From: JBFLVU01 sp964589625
Lineage (GTDB): Bacteria; Acidobacteriota; UBA4820; DSQY01
Assembly: GCA_964589625.1 (NCBI GenBank)
Contig: CAZPSH010000007.1
Location: forward strand, 1 to 64,000
Reading direction: 5' to 3'
DNA length: 64,000 bases
Shown here: in pieces, positions 53,488 to 61,715 of the stretch
Position numbering within the stretch: position 1 is the stretch's first letter
Layout of the letters: each line of letters opens with the position of its first letter
Program-made: the position numbers and the translations under genes
Notes under the pieces: model-generated
What the model was told of the DNA's origin: nothing
Seen by the model: only the letters and a program-made list of their open reading frames with translations
Databases searched by the model: none

Positions 53488-54594
53488 ATGGGCAAGCTGG
53501 TCAAATTCCTCGTCGTTCTGGTCGCGATAGGCATTGTAGGGGCCGCCTTGTATGGCTGGGTCCGTTCCCGCAACGGGAAGGGCGCAGACATCACCCTGGT
53601 GGACGTGGAGTCGGGCTCCATCACGGAAAAGGCCCTGGCCGTGGGCCAGATCGAGCCCCGCCTGAAGTTCCAGGTGAAGTCAAAAGTCTCCGGCATCGTG
53701 CGCACCTGCTACGTGGAGGTAGGAGACACGGTGAAACGGGGGGATCCCCTTTTCGAGATCGCCCCCGATCCCACGCCTCAAGAGCTCATCGACGTGGGCC
53801 GCGACGCCGAATCCGCCGCGGCATCGTACGAACGAGCCAAGGCGGACCTGGCCCGCTATCAGCGGCTCTTCGACCAGGGAGTCATCTCCCGGGGAGACCT
53901 GGACGCCCAGAGAGAGAGATACGAGCTCGCCACGGTCGCTCTCACCAGGGCCCGAGAAAACAGGGAGCTCACGACGCGCGGCCGGGTCTCCGGCGGCGGC
54001 GCCGCCATGGAGACCATCATTCGAGCCCCCGCCGAGGGGACGCTCCTCTCCCGCGCCGTGAATCCGGGGGATCCAGTTGTCCCCCTGACCTCCTACCAGG
54101 CGGGGACGGAACTGGCGGCCATCGCCGAGATGTCGGACCTCATCTTCAAGGGCACCGTGGACGAAATTGACGTGGGGAAGATGAAGGTTGGACTTCCCGC
54201 GCGCATCAAGGTGGGCGCGCTGCCCACGGACATGGTGACGGGCCGGGTCTCCCGCATCGCTCCCCAAGCCCAGAAGAAGGAGGGGGCCACTCTCTTCGAC
54301 GTGGAAATCGAACTGGATCCCGGTACGGACGTGGTTCTCCGCGCGGGATATTCGGCCAACGCCGACGTGATCATCCGGGAGAAGAAGGACGTTCTCGTCA
54401 TCCCCGAACGGCTCGTCGCCTTCGAGGAAGGGGGAAAGAAGACCACCGTCGAAGTTCCCGCCGACAAGAGCGGCGAGGAGCCCCGCAAGGTGGTGGTCGT
54501 CCTTGGCCTCTCGGACGGCCTGAACGTGGAGGTCGTTTCCGGCCTGAAGAAGGGCGACAAGGTCGTCCAGCGTCCGCCCAAGGAAATCCAATAG
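53488..54594 (+). CDS. MacA-like periplasmic adaptor (membrane fusion protein)
   Basis: A 368-residue adaptor with an N-terminal membrane anchor (about 5-25), the biotinyl/lipoyl-like half (about 50-90), a coiled-coil hairpin (about 100-160), the second lipoyl half (IIRAPAEGTLLSR at about 180), and a beta-barrel domain. It links an inner-membrane ABC transporter to an outer-membrane channel. The ATG at 53488 follows AGGAGGAGG. It is 18 bp upstream of the first permease. No TolC gene is in the window. Confidence 0.93.
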   Translation: MGKLVKFLVVLVAIGIVGAALYGWVRSRNGKGADITLVDVESGSITEKALAVGQIEPRLKFQVKSKVSGIVRTCYVEVGDTVKRGDPLFEIAPDPTPQELIDVGRDAESAAASYERAKADLARYQRLFDQGVISRGDLDAQRERYELATVALTRARENRELTTRGRVSGGGAAMETIIRAPAEGTLLSRAVNPGDPVVPLTSYQAGTELAAIAEMSDLIFKGTVDEIDVGKMKVGLPARIKVGALPTDMVTGRVSRIAPQAQKKEGATLFDVEIELDPGTDVVLRAGYSANADVIIREKKDVLVIPERLVAFEEGGKKTTVEVPADKSGEEPRKVVVVLGLSDGLNVEVVSGLKKGDKVVQRPPKEIQ

Positions 54595-54612
54595 CCCGCC
54601 CCGGGAGGGCAC

Positions 54613-55845
54613 ATGCTCCTCATCAGAAATGCCCTGAGCCAGCTTTGGAGGGACCTGAGGACGCAGAAGCTCCGTACGACCCTGACCACCTTCGGCATCG
54701 TGTGGGGGACCGTGGCCGTGAGCCTCCTCCTCGCCTTCGGGCAGGGCCTCCACAAACAGCTCATCAAGAGCGCGGCGGGTCTGGGGGACCGGATCGTCAT
54801 CGCCTGGCCCTCGAGGACGTCCATTCCCTTCGAGGGGCTGGGAAAGGGCCGGCGGATCAACGTGAACGATGAAGACCTGGAGGCCGTCCGAAGGGACTCC
54901 ACGCGCATGGAAGCCCTCTCGGCGGAATACAGCGACGCCTTCAAAGTCCACCAGGGGGACAAGACCATGATGGTGGACGTCTCGGGCGTCTACCCCGAGT
55001 TCGGGACTATGCGGAACCTCATCCCCCGCCCGGGGGGGCGGTTTCTGAACCCACGGGACATGGAGGAGCGCCGGCGGGTGGCCTTTGTGGGAGACGAGTT
55101 CGCCAAGGACTTCTTCGGCGATCCCGATCCTGTGGGAAAGGTCTTCATGGTCGGGGACTCCCCCTTCACGGTCGTGGGGGTTCTGCAGGCCAAGGAGCAG
55201 GACTCCTCCTACAGCGGCCGAGACAAGGACAAGATGTTCATCCCCTCCACGACTTTTCGGGCCGTGACGGGCGCGAAGTACGTGGACAACATCATCTTCA
55301 AGGCCTACGCGCCCTCCCAGAACGAGGCCCTCTCCGAGGAGGTGCGGACCCTGCTGGCCAAGCGCCTGCGCTTCGCTCCGGAGGACAAGGAGGCCCTCGC
55401 CATCTGGGACACCACGGAGATGTTCGAGTTCATGGACGCCTTCATGCTGGGCTTCCAGCTGTTCTTGGGCATCGTCGGGTCCCTGACCCTCGTCGTCGGC
55501 GGTATCGGTGTGTCCAACATCATGAACGTCGTCGTGGAGGAGCGGACGCGCGAGATCGGCATAAAAATGGCCCTCGGAGCCCGGAGCGGCTTCATCCTGC
55601 GCCAGTTTCTCCTGGAAACGCTTGTCATCACGGGCCTCGGTGGAGCGCTGGGCCTCCTGCTCTCGGCGGGGATCTGCTCGCTGTTCCCTAAGTTCGGTCT
55701 TGCGGAGTATGTGGGCGTCCCCGAGATCTCCCCCATGGTGGCGACCCTGACGGCTCTCGCCTTGGGAGCCGTGGGAGTGCTCGCCGGTTACTTTCCCGCC
55801 CGGGACGCCGCTCGCCTCGATCCGGTGATCGCCATGAAGCTCTAG
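54613..55845 (+). CDS. MacB/FtsX-type ABC transporter permease 1
   Basis: A 410-residue permease with one N-terminal helix (about 20-40), a periplasmic MacB-core domain (about 50-270) and three C-terminal helices in the FtsX fold. The conserved NVVVEERTREIGIKMALGA coupling motif precedes the last helices. Starts with ATG after GGGAGG. Domains that would make ATP (as in MacB fusion proteins) are missing and are supplied by the downstream gene. Confidence 0.92.
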   Translation: MLLIRNALSQLWRDLRTQKLRTTLTTFGIVWGTVAVSLLLAFGQGLHKQLIKSAAGLGDRIVIAWPSRTSIPFEGLGKGRRINVNDEDLEAVRRDSTRMEALSAEYSDAFKVHQGDKTMMVDVSGVYPEFGTMRNLIPRPGGRFLNPRDMEERRRVAFVGDEFAKDFFGDPDPVGKVFMVGDSPFTVVGVLQAKEQDSSYSGRDKDKMFIPSTTFRAVTGAKYVDNIIFKAYAPSQNEALSEEVRTLLAKRLRFAPEDKEALAIWDTTEMFEFMDAFMLGFQLFLGIVGSLTLVVGGIGVSNIMNVVVEERTREIGIKMALGARSGFILRQFLLETLVITGLGGALGLLLSAGICSLFPKFGLAEYVGVPEISPMVATLTALALGAVGVLAGYFPARDAARLDPVIAMKL

Positions 55846-55859
55846 GGAGAGGTCCCCCC

Positions 55860-57110
55860 ATGCAGATGAAGCTCATCTTCCATCTCTTCCTTCGGGCCTC
55901 CCAACTGGAGAAGAAGCGCGCCGCTCTGACCGTGGCCGCCATCGCCTGGGGCACGGTCGCCATCCTTCTCCTGCTCGCCTTCGGCCAGGGGCTCAAGGAG
56001 CAGATGATGCGGGGCCGAAGGGGCATGGGCGAGAACCTGGCCGTCATCTGGCCCGGCGAAACGTCCCAGCCCTGGAAGGGCCTGCCGGCCGGCCGGCCCA
56101 TTCGCCCCCTCGCGGACGACGTCGCCTATCTGAGAAGCCGCCTGCCGGATGCTCAGGCCGTCATCGGAGAGATCCACAATTGGGGCACCACCCTCACCTA
56201 CGGCAAGAAGACCGTGACCGGACACGTTATCGGAACCAACTGGGAGTACGGAGAGATCCGAAACCACGTCCCCCAGCCCGGGGGGAGGTTTTTCAACCCG
56301 AACGACGAGAGAGAGAAACGGCGGGTCATTTTTCTCGGCAACCAGATGGCCGAGGACATCTTCGGCAAGGAGGACCCCGTCGGGAAGACACTGCTCGTCA
56401 ACGACGCATCCTACCTCGTGATCGGCGTGATGAAGCCCAAATTGCAGATGGGAAACTACGCCGGCCCCGAGGACGCCCACGCCGTGATCCCGATTACGAC
56501 CTTCGTGGGCCAATACAGCCGGCAAAGGCTCAACAACCTCGTCATCAAGGTGCGCCGGCCCGAGCAGATGGCCGGCATGCTCGAGAGGTTCAAGGAAGCC
56601 CTCGCCGCCCGCTACCGCTTCGACGCGGCAGACGCCAAGGTCTTCGGCATCTGGGACACGGTTCGAAGCTCGAAGATCATGGCCAACGTCACGGTGGGCA
56701 TCCAGATCTTCTTGGGGATTATCGGAGGGTTGACGCTGCTTATCGGAGGCATCGGCGTGGCCAACATCATGTACGCCGTGGTCAAGGAGAAGACGCGGGA
56801 AATCGGCATCCAGATGGCCCTGGGGGCCAAGTCCTCCTGGATCACGGGGCCCTTCCTGCTTCAGGGCCTCCTTTACACGTTTCTCGGCGGGGCTTTCGGA
56901 CTCCTCGCGGCCCTCTTGCTGGTCATTCTCCTGAGCCTTGCGCCGACGGAGGGGAACCGCGCGCTGGAATTCTTGGGAAAGCCAACACTTTCCCTGCCCA
57001 TCGGAATCGCCACCGCGACGATCCTTGGGGTCATCGGGCTCCTGGCAGGGTATTTTCCCGCCCGGCGCGCGGCCGCCGTCGATCCGGCCCAAACACTTCG
57101 GTATGAATAG
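55860..57110 (+). CDS. MacB/FtsX-type ABC transporter permease 2
   Basis: A second 416-residue permease of the same architecture, with periplasmic core and the coupling motif VVKEKTREIGIQMALGA. It follows permease 1 by 14 bp. The N-terminal regions of both differ clearly, so they are paralogues, not a recent duplication. The pair probably forms a heterodimer. An ATG at 55866 is an alternative start. Confidence 0.92.
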   Translation: MQMKLIFHLFLRASQLEKKRAALTVAAIAWGTVAILLLLAFGQGLKEQMMRGRRGMGENLAVIWPGETSQPWKGLPAGRPIRPLADDVAYLRSRLPDAQAVIGEIHNWGTTLTYGKKTVTGHVIGTNWEYGEIRNHVPQPGGRFFNPNDEREKRRVIFLGNQMAEDIFGKEDPVGKTLLVNDASYLVIGVMKPKLQMGNYAGPEDAHAVIPITTFVGQYSRQRLNNLVIKVRRPEQMAGMLERFKEALAARYRFDAADAKVFGIWDTVRSSKIMANVTVGIQIFLGIIGGLTLLIGGIGVANIMYAVVKEKTREIGIQMALGAKSSWITGPFLLQGLLYTFLGGAFGLLAALLLVILLSLAPTEGNRALEFLGKPTLSLPIGIATATILGVIGLLAGYFPARRAAAVDPAQTLRYE

Positions 57111-57176
57111 CCACCCGGGCGGGCCCCGGGGAGAATCCCGAGGCGCTTGGGCTTGCAGTGACCGTTGGAGATGAGA

Positions 57177-57938
57177 ATGAACTGGCCTCTCAAGAAGAAC
57201 GGAAAGAACGGGAACGGCTACGGGGATTCCCACGACGCCATCATTGAAATGAAGGCCATCCGCAAGGTCTACGATACGGGCAAGGTTCAGGTGGAGGCCC
57301 TGAAGGGCATCGATTTGAGGGTGGCCAAGGGCGAGTTCGTCGCGGTCGTGGGGCCTTCGGGATCGGGTAAGTCCACCCTGATGAACCTGGTGGGATGCCT
57401 CGACACTCCTTCGGACGGTGAGTACTACCTGGCCGGAGAACCCGTTGCCGGACTGGATCGGGACCGCCTCGCGGACGTCCGGAACCGCCGGGTGGGCTTC
57501 ATCTTCCAGAATTTCAACCTCCTGCCCCAGATCTCGGCGCTCGAGAACGTGGAGATGCCCATGCTTTTCGGCGGCGTCCCAAAGTCGGAACGGAGGTCCA
57601 AGGCAGAATCCCTCCTCGAGCGAGTGGGGCTGAAGGACCGCCAGGACCACAAGCCCACCGAGCTCTCGGGAGGGCAGATGCAAAGGGTGGCCATCGCCCG
57701 CGCCCTTGCCATGGGACCGGATATCCTCCTTGCCGACGAGCCCACGGGCAACCTCGACACCTCATCGGGGGGTGACATCATGGCTCTGTTCAGCGAACTC
57801 TGGAACCAGGGATGCACCCTGATCGTGGTAACCCACGACCCCGCTCTGGCGCACCGTGCCGCCCGAATCGTGGAGATCCGCGACGGCCTCGTCACGCGAG
57901 ACACCGCCACCCCCGCCCGACCTTCCCCACCGGTCTGA
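57177..57938 (+). CDS. MacB/LolD-type ABC transporter ATPase
   Basis: A 253-residue ATPase. Walker A is GPSGSGKSTLMN, the signature is LSGGQMQRVAIARAL and Walker B is ILLADEPTGNLD. It powers the two upstream permeases and is last rather than first in this operon. A TTG at 57165 and ATGs at 57171 and 57177 are in frame; the last lies 6 bp past GGAG. The first 25 residues are a Lys/Asn/Gly-rich tail. Confidence 0.95.
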   Translation: MNWPLKKNGKNGNGYGDSHDAIIEMKAIRKVYDTGKVQVEALKGIDLRVAKGEFVAVVGPSGSGKSTLMNLVGCLDTPSDGEYYLAGEPVAGLDRDRLADVRNRRVGFIFQNFNLLPQISALENVEMPMLFGGVPKSERRSKAESLLERVGLKDRQDHKPTELSGGQMQRVAIARALAMGPDILLADEPTGNLDTSSGGDIMALFSELWNQGCTLIVVTHDPALAHRAARIVEIRDGLVTRDTATPARPSPPV

Positions 57939-58159
57939 CCCGGTCCATCGCCAAGGGCACTTCGCCTCGGAACTACATCGGCGAACACATCGGACTTGCC
58001 CCGCCTTGACCCTGCGTCAAATGACCCAATGCCTTCAAGTCCCCCTTTTCCTCCAACGGGACCTTTCAGTAGACTCCGGATCAAAGACCGCCTCGGGGAA
58101 ACGGAAGTGGAGGGAAGGCGGACGGGGTTGCCCGGACGAGGGTCCCATGGAGCGAGGGG

Positions 58160-59344
58160 GTGGCCGTGGAAGAGCTTGCCGCCTGGAAGTCCCAGGAAGA
58201 CGAGTTGCTGGCCCTGGCGATGGAGTCGGCGCCGGACCCGGGAGTCGTGAATGCCCGGCTTCGGGAGCTGGCGGCCCGTTTCGGACCGGATGTGTACGCC
58301 CGTTTCCTCCACCTCATTTGCCACGTGGACGTCTCCCCCGAGGAGGCTCGGAGTCACTGGGAAGCCATCCTTTGCCACACCCGGGCCATGGTTGAGGGTC
58401 TCAAGCGTCCCGTCGACTACCGGGTGGGGGCGGCCGACTATTTCATCCGAGAGACCCCCTGCATCCCCTACCCCGCCGTCATCGACATTCGCATCTACCA
58501 GCAGACGGAACAGGGCGTTCTCAAAGACCCCCTCACCTCGCTCTACAATCTGCGGTATCTCGAAGAAGTCATGCCACGAGAGATAGGCATCTCCCGCCGG
58601 AGCGGCACCCCCCTCACGCTGATTTTCTTGGACGTGGATCACTTCAAGTCCTACAACGACCGCCTCGGCCACGAGGCGGGGAACGTGGCCCTCCAGGCCG
58701 TCGCGGGCGTAATCCGCGACTCGGTCCGAGACATGGACCTTCCCTGCCGCTTCGGCGGGGAGGAGTTCACCGTTCTCCTCCCGGCCACGGACAAGCTGGG
58801 GGGGCTCGCGGTCGCCTCCCGCATCGTCCAGTCCGTGGAGCGCCTCCGCCTGGCCGCGCCGTCACCCTTCGGCGTCCTGACCATCAGCGGAGGAGTCGCC
58901 TCCTTCCCGAGCGATGCCGCCGACGGCGAGGAGCTGGTGCGCCACGCCGACGCCGCCATGTACCAGGCCAAGGCCCTTGGAAAGAACCGCGCCCTCCCCT
59001 ACTCCTACGAGCGGAGGGGCTACCTACGGATCCCGAGGGACTTCACCGGGACCGCGGCGGGAAACGGCCGCGCGGTCCTCCCCCTCTCGGGGAAGAACCT
59101 CAGCTGTTCGGGCCTCTATTTTCAGCTTCCCACAGACGTGCCCCTGGGACAGGTCCTCGATCTGGATCTGGACATCGGCCAAGGCCCGGGGGCTTCAGGG
59201 ATCTCCTGCCGGGTTCGGGTGGTGCGTTGCGAACCGGAAGGGGACGGGGTGTTCGGAATCGGGGCCCAAATCGTCCACATTCCTACAGGGGACCGGTTGA
59301 GGTACTTCGACGCCGCCTCCGCGTCCCACCCGGAGGACGGCTGA
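58160..59344 (+). CDS. GGDEF-PilZ fusion protein (diguanylate cyclase)
   Basis: A 394-residue cytoplasmic protein. An N-terminal all-helical domain (about 1-115, no known family) is followed by GGDEF (about 120-280) with an intact loop FGGEEF, metal Asp in FLDVDHFKSYN and an I-site RDMD five residues before it. A C-terminal PilZ domain (about 285-390) follows with R-x3-R in RRGYLRIPR and the NLSCSG motif that binds cyclic di-GMP. The protein thus makes and senses the same messenger. The GTG start at 58160 is preceded by GCGAGG. It follows the exporter ATPase gene by 220 bp, in which I see no gene. Confidence 0.9.
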   Translation: MAVEELAAWKSQEDELLALAMESAPDPGVVNARLRELAARFGPDVYARFLHLICHVDVSPEEARSHWEAILCHTRAMVEGLKRPVDYRVGAADYFIRETPCIPYPAVIDIRIYQQTEQGVLKDPLTSLYNLRYLEEVMPREIGISRRSGTPLTLIFLDVDHFKSYNDRLGHEAGNVALQAVAGVIRDSVRDMDLPCRFGGEEFTVLLPATDKLGGLAVASRIVQSVERLRLAAPSPFGVLTISGGVASFPSDAADGEELVRHADAAMYQAKALGKNRALPYSYERRGYLRIPRDFTGTAAGNGRAVLPLSGKNLSCSGLYFQLPTDVPLGQVLDLDLDIGQGPGASGISCRVRVVRCEPEGDGVFGIGAQIVHIPTGDRLRYFDAASASHPEDG

Positions 59345-59380
59345 CCTTCGAGAGATCCGGCCACCCGGCCGGACGGATCC

Positions 59381-60658
59381 TCATTCCTTCCGCTTCAGAA
59401 GGACGTAGAGGCGGCCGGGCTCCTTCATGCGCCCCGCCACGGCTTCCGCCGGCGCACCCTCTCCGCAAAAAAGGTCCACCCTACCGGGCCCCTGGATGGC
59501 ACCCCCGGCGTCCTGGCACAGGACGATTCGGGACAAGGGGCTCCATCCGCGCAGCGCCCCCTCCCTCGACACGTCGGGCTTGCGAGAAAGGAGCAGGGCT
59601 GGGGCGCCCTTGGGAAAGACCTTCGGGTCCAGGGCGATGGACCGCGCCGGGGTGAGGGGGACGTTCAGGCTTCCGTAAGGTCCACCCGTCTCGAAACGGA
59701 AGAAGGTGTAGCTCGGGTTGACGTTCAGGCGTTTCTGCCTCTCCACTTCACCCATCGAGGCGAGGAGGAATCGGATCTCCTGCATGGAGGCCTGGTCCTC
59801 CGCCAGAAGGCCCTCCTCGATAAGATGACGGCCCAGGCTGACATACGGGTGGCCGTTCTTCCCGTCGTACTGCACCCGAACCGTTCTGCCGTCCTCCAGT
59901 TGAAGGCGGCCCGATCCCTGAACTTGAAGAAAGAACACCTCCACGGGATCGGCCAGGTAGGCGATTTCCAGGCCCCTTCCCCTCAGGGCGCCGCCGCCGT
60001 CGATGTCCCCCCGGGAGTAGTACGGCACCAGCCGGTCCCCGGCCAGACGCCCCACGATCTTCGCGGGACTGCCGGCCAGGTGGAAAAGGGCCAGGTCAAC
60101 GGTCACGAGGTCGGCGGGTCTGGAGTAAATGGGGTGGCGGAAGCGAGCGTCCGGCCTCAGCCGGCCCTGCAGGATCGGCTCGTAATACCCCGTAACGAGA
60201 AGCCCCCCCTCCTCCCCTTCGGGAGCGGGGACCCGGTAAGGAAGGAAGCGCTCCTTGACCCGAACCGCTTTCCCGGACCGGCCCAACCCTTCGTCCTCGG
60301 CGATGCGCAGGAGTTCCTTCACCGAATCCGACGCATCCGAAGCGGGGATTTCCCAGGGACCGAGCCTCAGGGTCGTGGAGGGCGGCACCCGGCCGAAGTA
60401 GACCAGACTCTGCCGGCACGCCTCGGCGACCCCCGCCCAGTCGAGGTCGTCCGAGGCCTCCCCCACCTCGGACCACGCGCAGGGAACGGGGATCCGTTCG
60501 GGGGCGGGCTGCAGGACGGTCTCCCCCGCCGAGCGCTCCGGGCGTTCGGCGGGAGCCTGAACGGGCAGGGTGGGAACGCAAGGATGCCGTGCGCAGGCCA
60601 AGGCGAGTAGGACATACCCCCCGAGCCCCGCAATGGACTTCGGTCTCCGTATCCTCAT
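59381..60658 (-). CDS. mltA: MltA-like membrane-bound lytic transglycosylase
   Basis: Cleaves peptidoglycan glycan strands with anhydromuramyl ends. The 425-residue lipoprotein has lipobox LALAC (residues 18-22) after a short positive N-terminus. The MltA domain (about 130-310) has LVTGYYEPILQGR and VEVFFLQVQGSGRL, and the 3D domain (about 330-420) has LCQDAGGAIQGPGRVDLFCGEG with the conserved Asp. Its start at 60658 is upstream-divergent from the fur gene. Confidence 0.92.
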   Translation of the reverse strand: MRIRRPKSIAGLGGYVLLALACARHPCVPTLPVQAPAERPERSAGETVLQPAPERIPVPCAWSEVGEASDDLDWAGVAEACRQSLVYFGRVPPSTTLRLGPWEIPASDASDSVKELLRIAEDEGLGRSGKAVRVKERFLPYRVPAPEGEEGGLLVTGYYEPILQGRLRPDARFRHPIYSRPADLVTVDLALFHLAGSPAKIVGRLAGDRLVPYYSRGDIDGGGALRGRGLEIAYLADPVEVFFLQVQGSGRLQLEDGRTVRVQYDGKNGHPYVSLGRHLIEEGLLAEDQASMQEIRFLLASMGEVERQKRLNVNPSYTFFRFETGGPYGSLNVPLTPARSIALDPKVFPKGAPALLLSRKPDVSREGALRGWSPLSRIVLCQDAGGAIQGPGRVDLFCGEGAPAEAVAGRMKEPGRLYVLLKRKE

Positions 60659-60770
60659 CAAGTCGAGTGTACCGGGCCGGGGGCCTTCCGGACAAGATCG
60701 GACGGAAGAATCCCGGCTCGGGAATTCGGGCGGCCGGCCATCGGTTGTCCTCTTCGGAAGCGAGCTCGGA

Positions 60771-61184
60771 ATGATTCCGAAAAAGAGGCGGCACAGCCGG
60801 CAGAGGGACCAACTCCTGGAAGTTCTGTTGAATGCGGACGACCATCCGACGGCAGACACCCTCGCCCGCCGGCTCGAAGATTTACACGGAAGGACCACTC
60901 TCTCCACGCTGTACCGCAACCTGGAGATCATGGTCTCCAGCGGAATCATCCGACGGATCCGGTTGGACGTCGGACCCGACCGCTTTGACGCCAACCTTAG
61001 GCCGCACTACCATGTTGTGTGTAACCGTTGCGGCCGTCTGAGGGACGCCCCCGTCCGGAGGGAGGATCGTTGCAGGCTCTCCCTGCCGCGGGGCTTTCGC
61101 CCGGAAACATGGGAAGTCACCGTTCGGGGCACCTGCGCCGGCTGCGCGGGGGAGGCCCATCCCTTTTCTGATCAGGAGGTGTGA
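60771..61184 (+). CDS. Fur/PerR-family metalloregulator
   Basis: A 137-residue winged-helix repressor. The DNA-binding domain has TADTLARRLEDLHGRTTLSTLYRNLEIMVSSGII. The dimer domain has metal-binding HYHVVCNRCGRL and C-terminal CAGC pairs, so both zinc Cys pairs are present. With rubrerythrin 2 bp downstream, a peroxide-sensing PerR role is likely. The Fe site Asp/His set cannot be assigned with certainty. The ATG at 60771 has only a weak upstream purine run. Confidence 0.9.
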   Translation: MIPKKRRHSRQRDQLLEVLLNADDHPTADTLARRLEDLHGRTTLSTLYRNLEIMVSSGIIRRIRLDVGPDRFDANLRPHYHVVCNRCGRLRDAPVRREDRCRLSLPRGFRPETWEVTVRGTCAGCAGEAHPFSDQEV

Positions 61185-61185
61185 G

Positions 61186-61605
61186 ATGCCGAGTTTGAAA
61201 GGAACCAAGACCTTCGAGAACCTCAAAGCGGCCTTCGCAGGAGAATCAGAGGCCAACCGCCGTTATCTCTACTTCGCGCGCGAGGCGGACGTTGAGGGCT
61301 ACCCCGACGTCGCCGCCGTATTCCGCTCGACCGGAGAAGGCGAGACGGGGCACGCTTTCGGACACCTCGACTACCTCAAAGAGGTAGGCGATCCGGCCAC
61401 GGGAAAACCCATCGGAGACACCAAGCTCAACCTCGCCGCGGCCGTGGCGGGCGAGACCTACGAATACACGGAAATGTACCCCGGCTTCGCTCGCACCGCA
61501 CGCGAGGAGGGCTTCGACGAGGCCGCCGACTGGTTCGAGACCCTGGCGAAGGCCGAGCGGGCCCACGCGGGCCGATTCCAGAAGGCCTTGGACGAAATCA
61601 AGTAG
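61186..61605 (+). CDS. Rubrerythrin (ferritin-like domain only)
   Basis: Diiron peroxidase-type protein, 139 residues. Four-helix bundle ligands are in FAGESEANRRYLY, GEGETGHAF, VAGETYEYTEMYP and AKAERAHA. The C-terminal rubredoxin domain of classic rubrerythrin is absent, as in sulerythrin-type proteins, so electrons must come from a separate protein, possibly the downstream Fe-S gene product. The ATG follows AGGAGGTGTGAG. Confidence 0.94.
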   Translation: MPSLKGTKTFENLKAAFAGESEANRRYLYFAREADVEGYPDVAAVFRSTGEGETGHAFGHLDYLKEVGDPATGKPIGDTKLNLAAAVAGETYEYTEMYPGFARTAREEGFDEAADWFETLAKAERAHAGRFQKALDEIK

Positions 61606-61620
61606 CTTTCAGCAGGCGCA

Positions 61621-61690
61621 TCGCCTCCGCGGAGGCGCGGGGAAGGCCCCTTTCTGTAAGGAAGGGCAGCCCCGCTCCGCGCCTCCGCGG
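61621..61690. repeat. Large inverted repeat between rubrerythrin and Fe-S genes
   Basis: A 14-bp repeat CCGCGGAGGCGCGG at 61627-61640 recurs inverted at 61677-61690, separated by 36 bp. The left arm contains a 16-bp perfect palindrome CGCCTCCGCGGAGGCG starting at 61622. The RNA would form a strong stem-loop within a 110-bp gap of an otherwise compact operon. A role in attenuation or mRNA protection is inference. Confidence 0.8.
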
Positions 61691-61715
61691 GCTGGCGGAT
61701 GGAAGGGGGAGCGGA

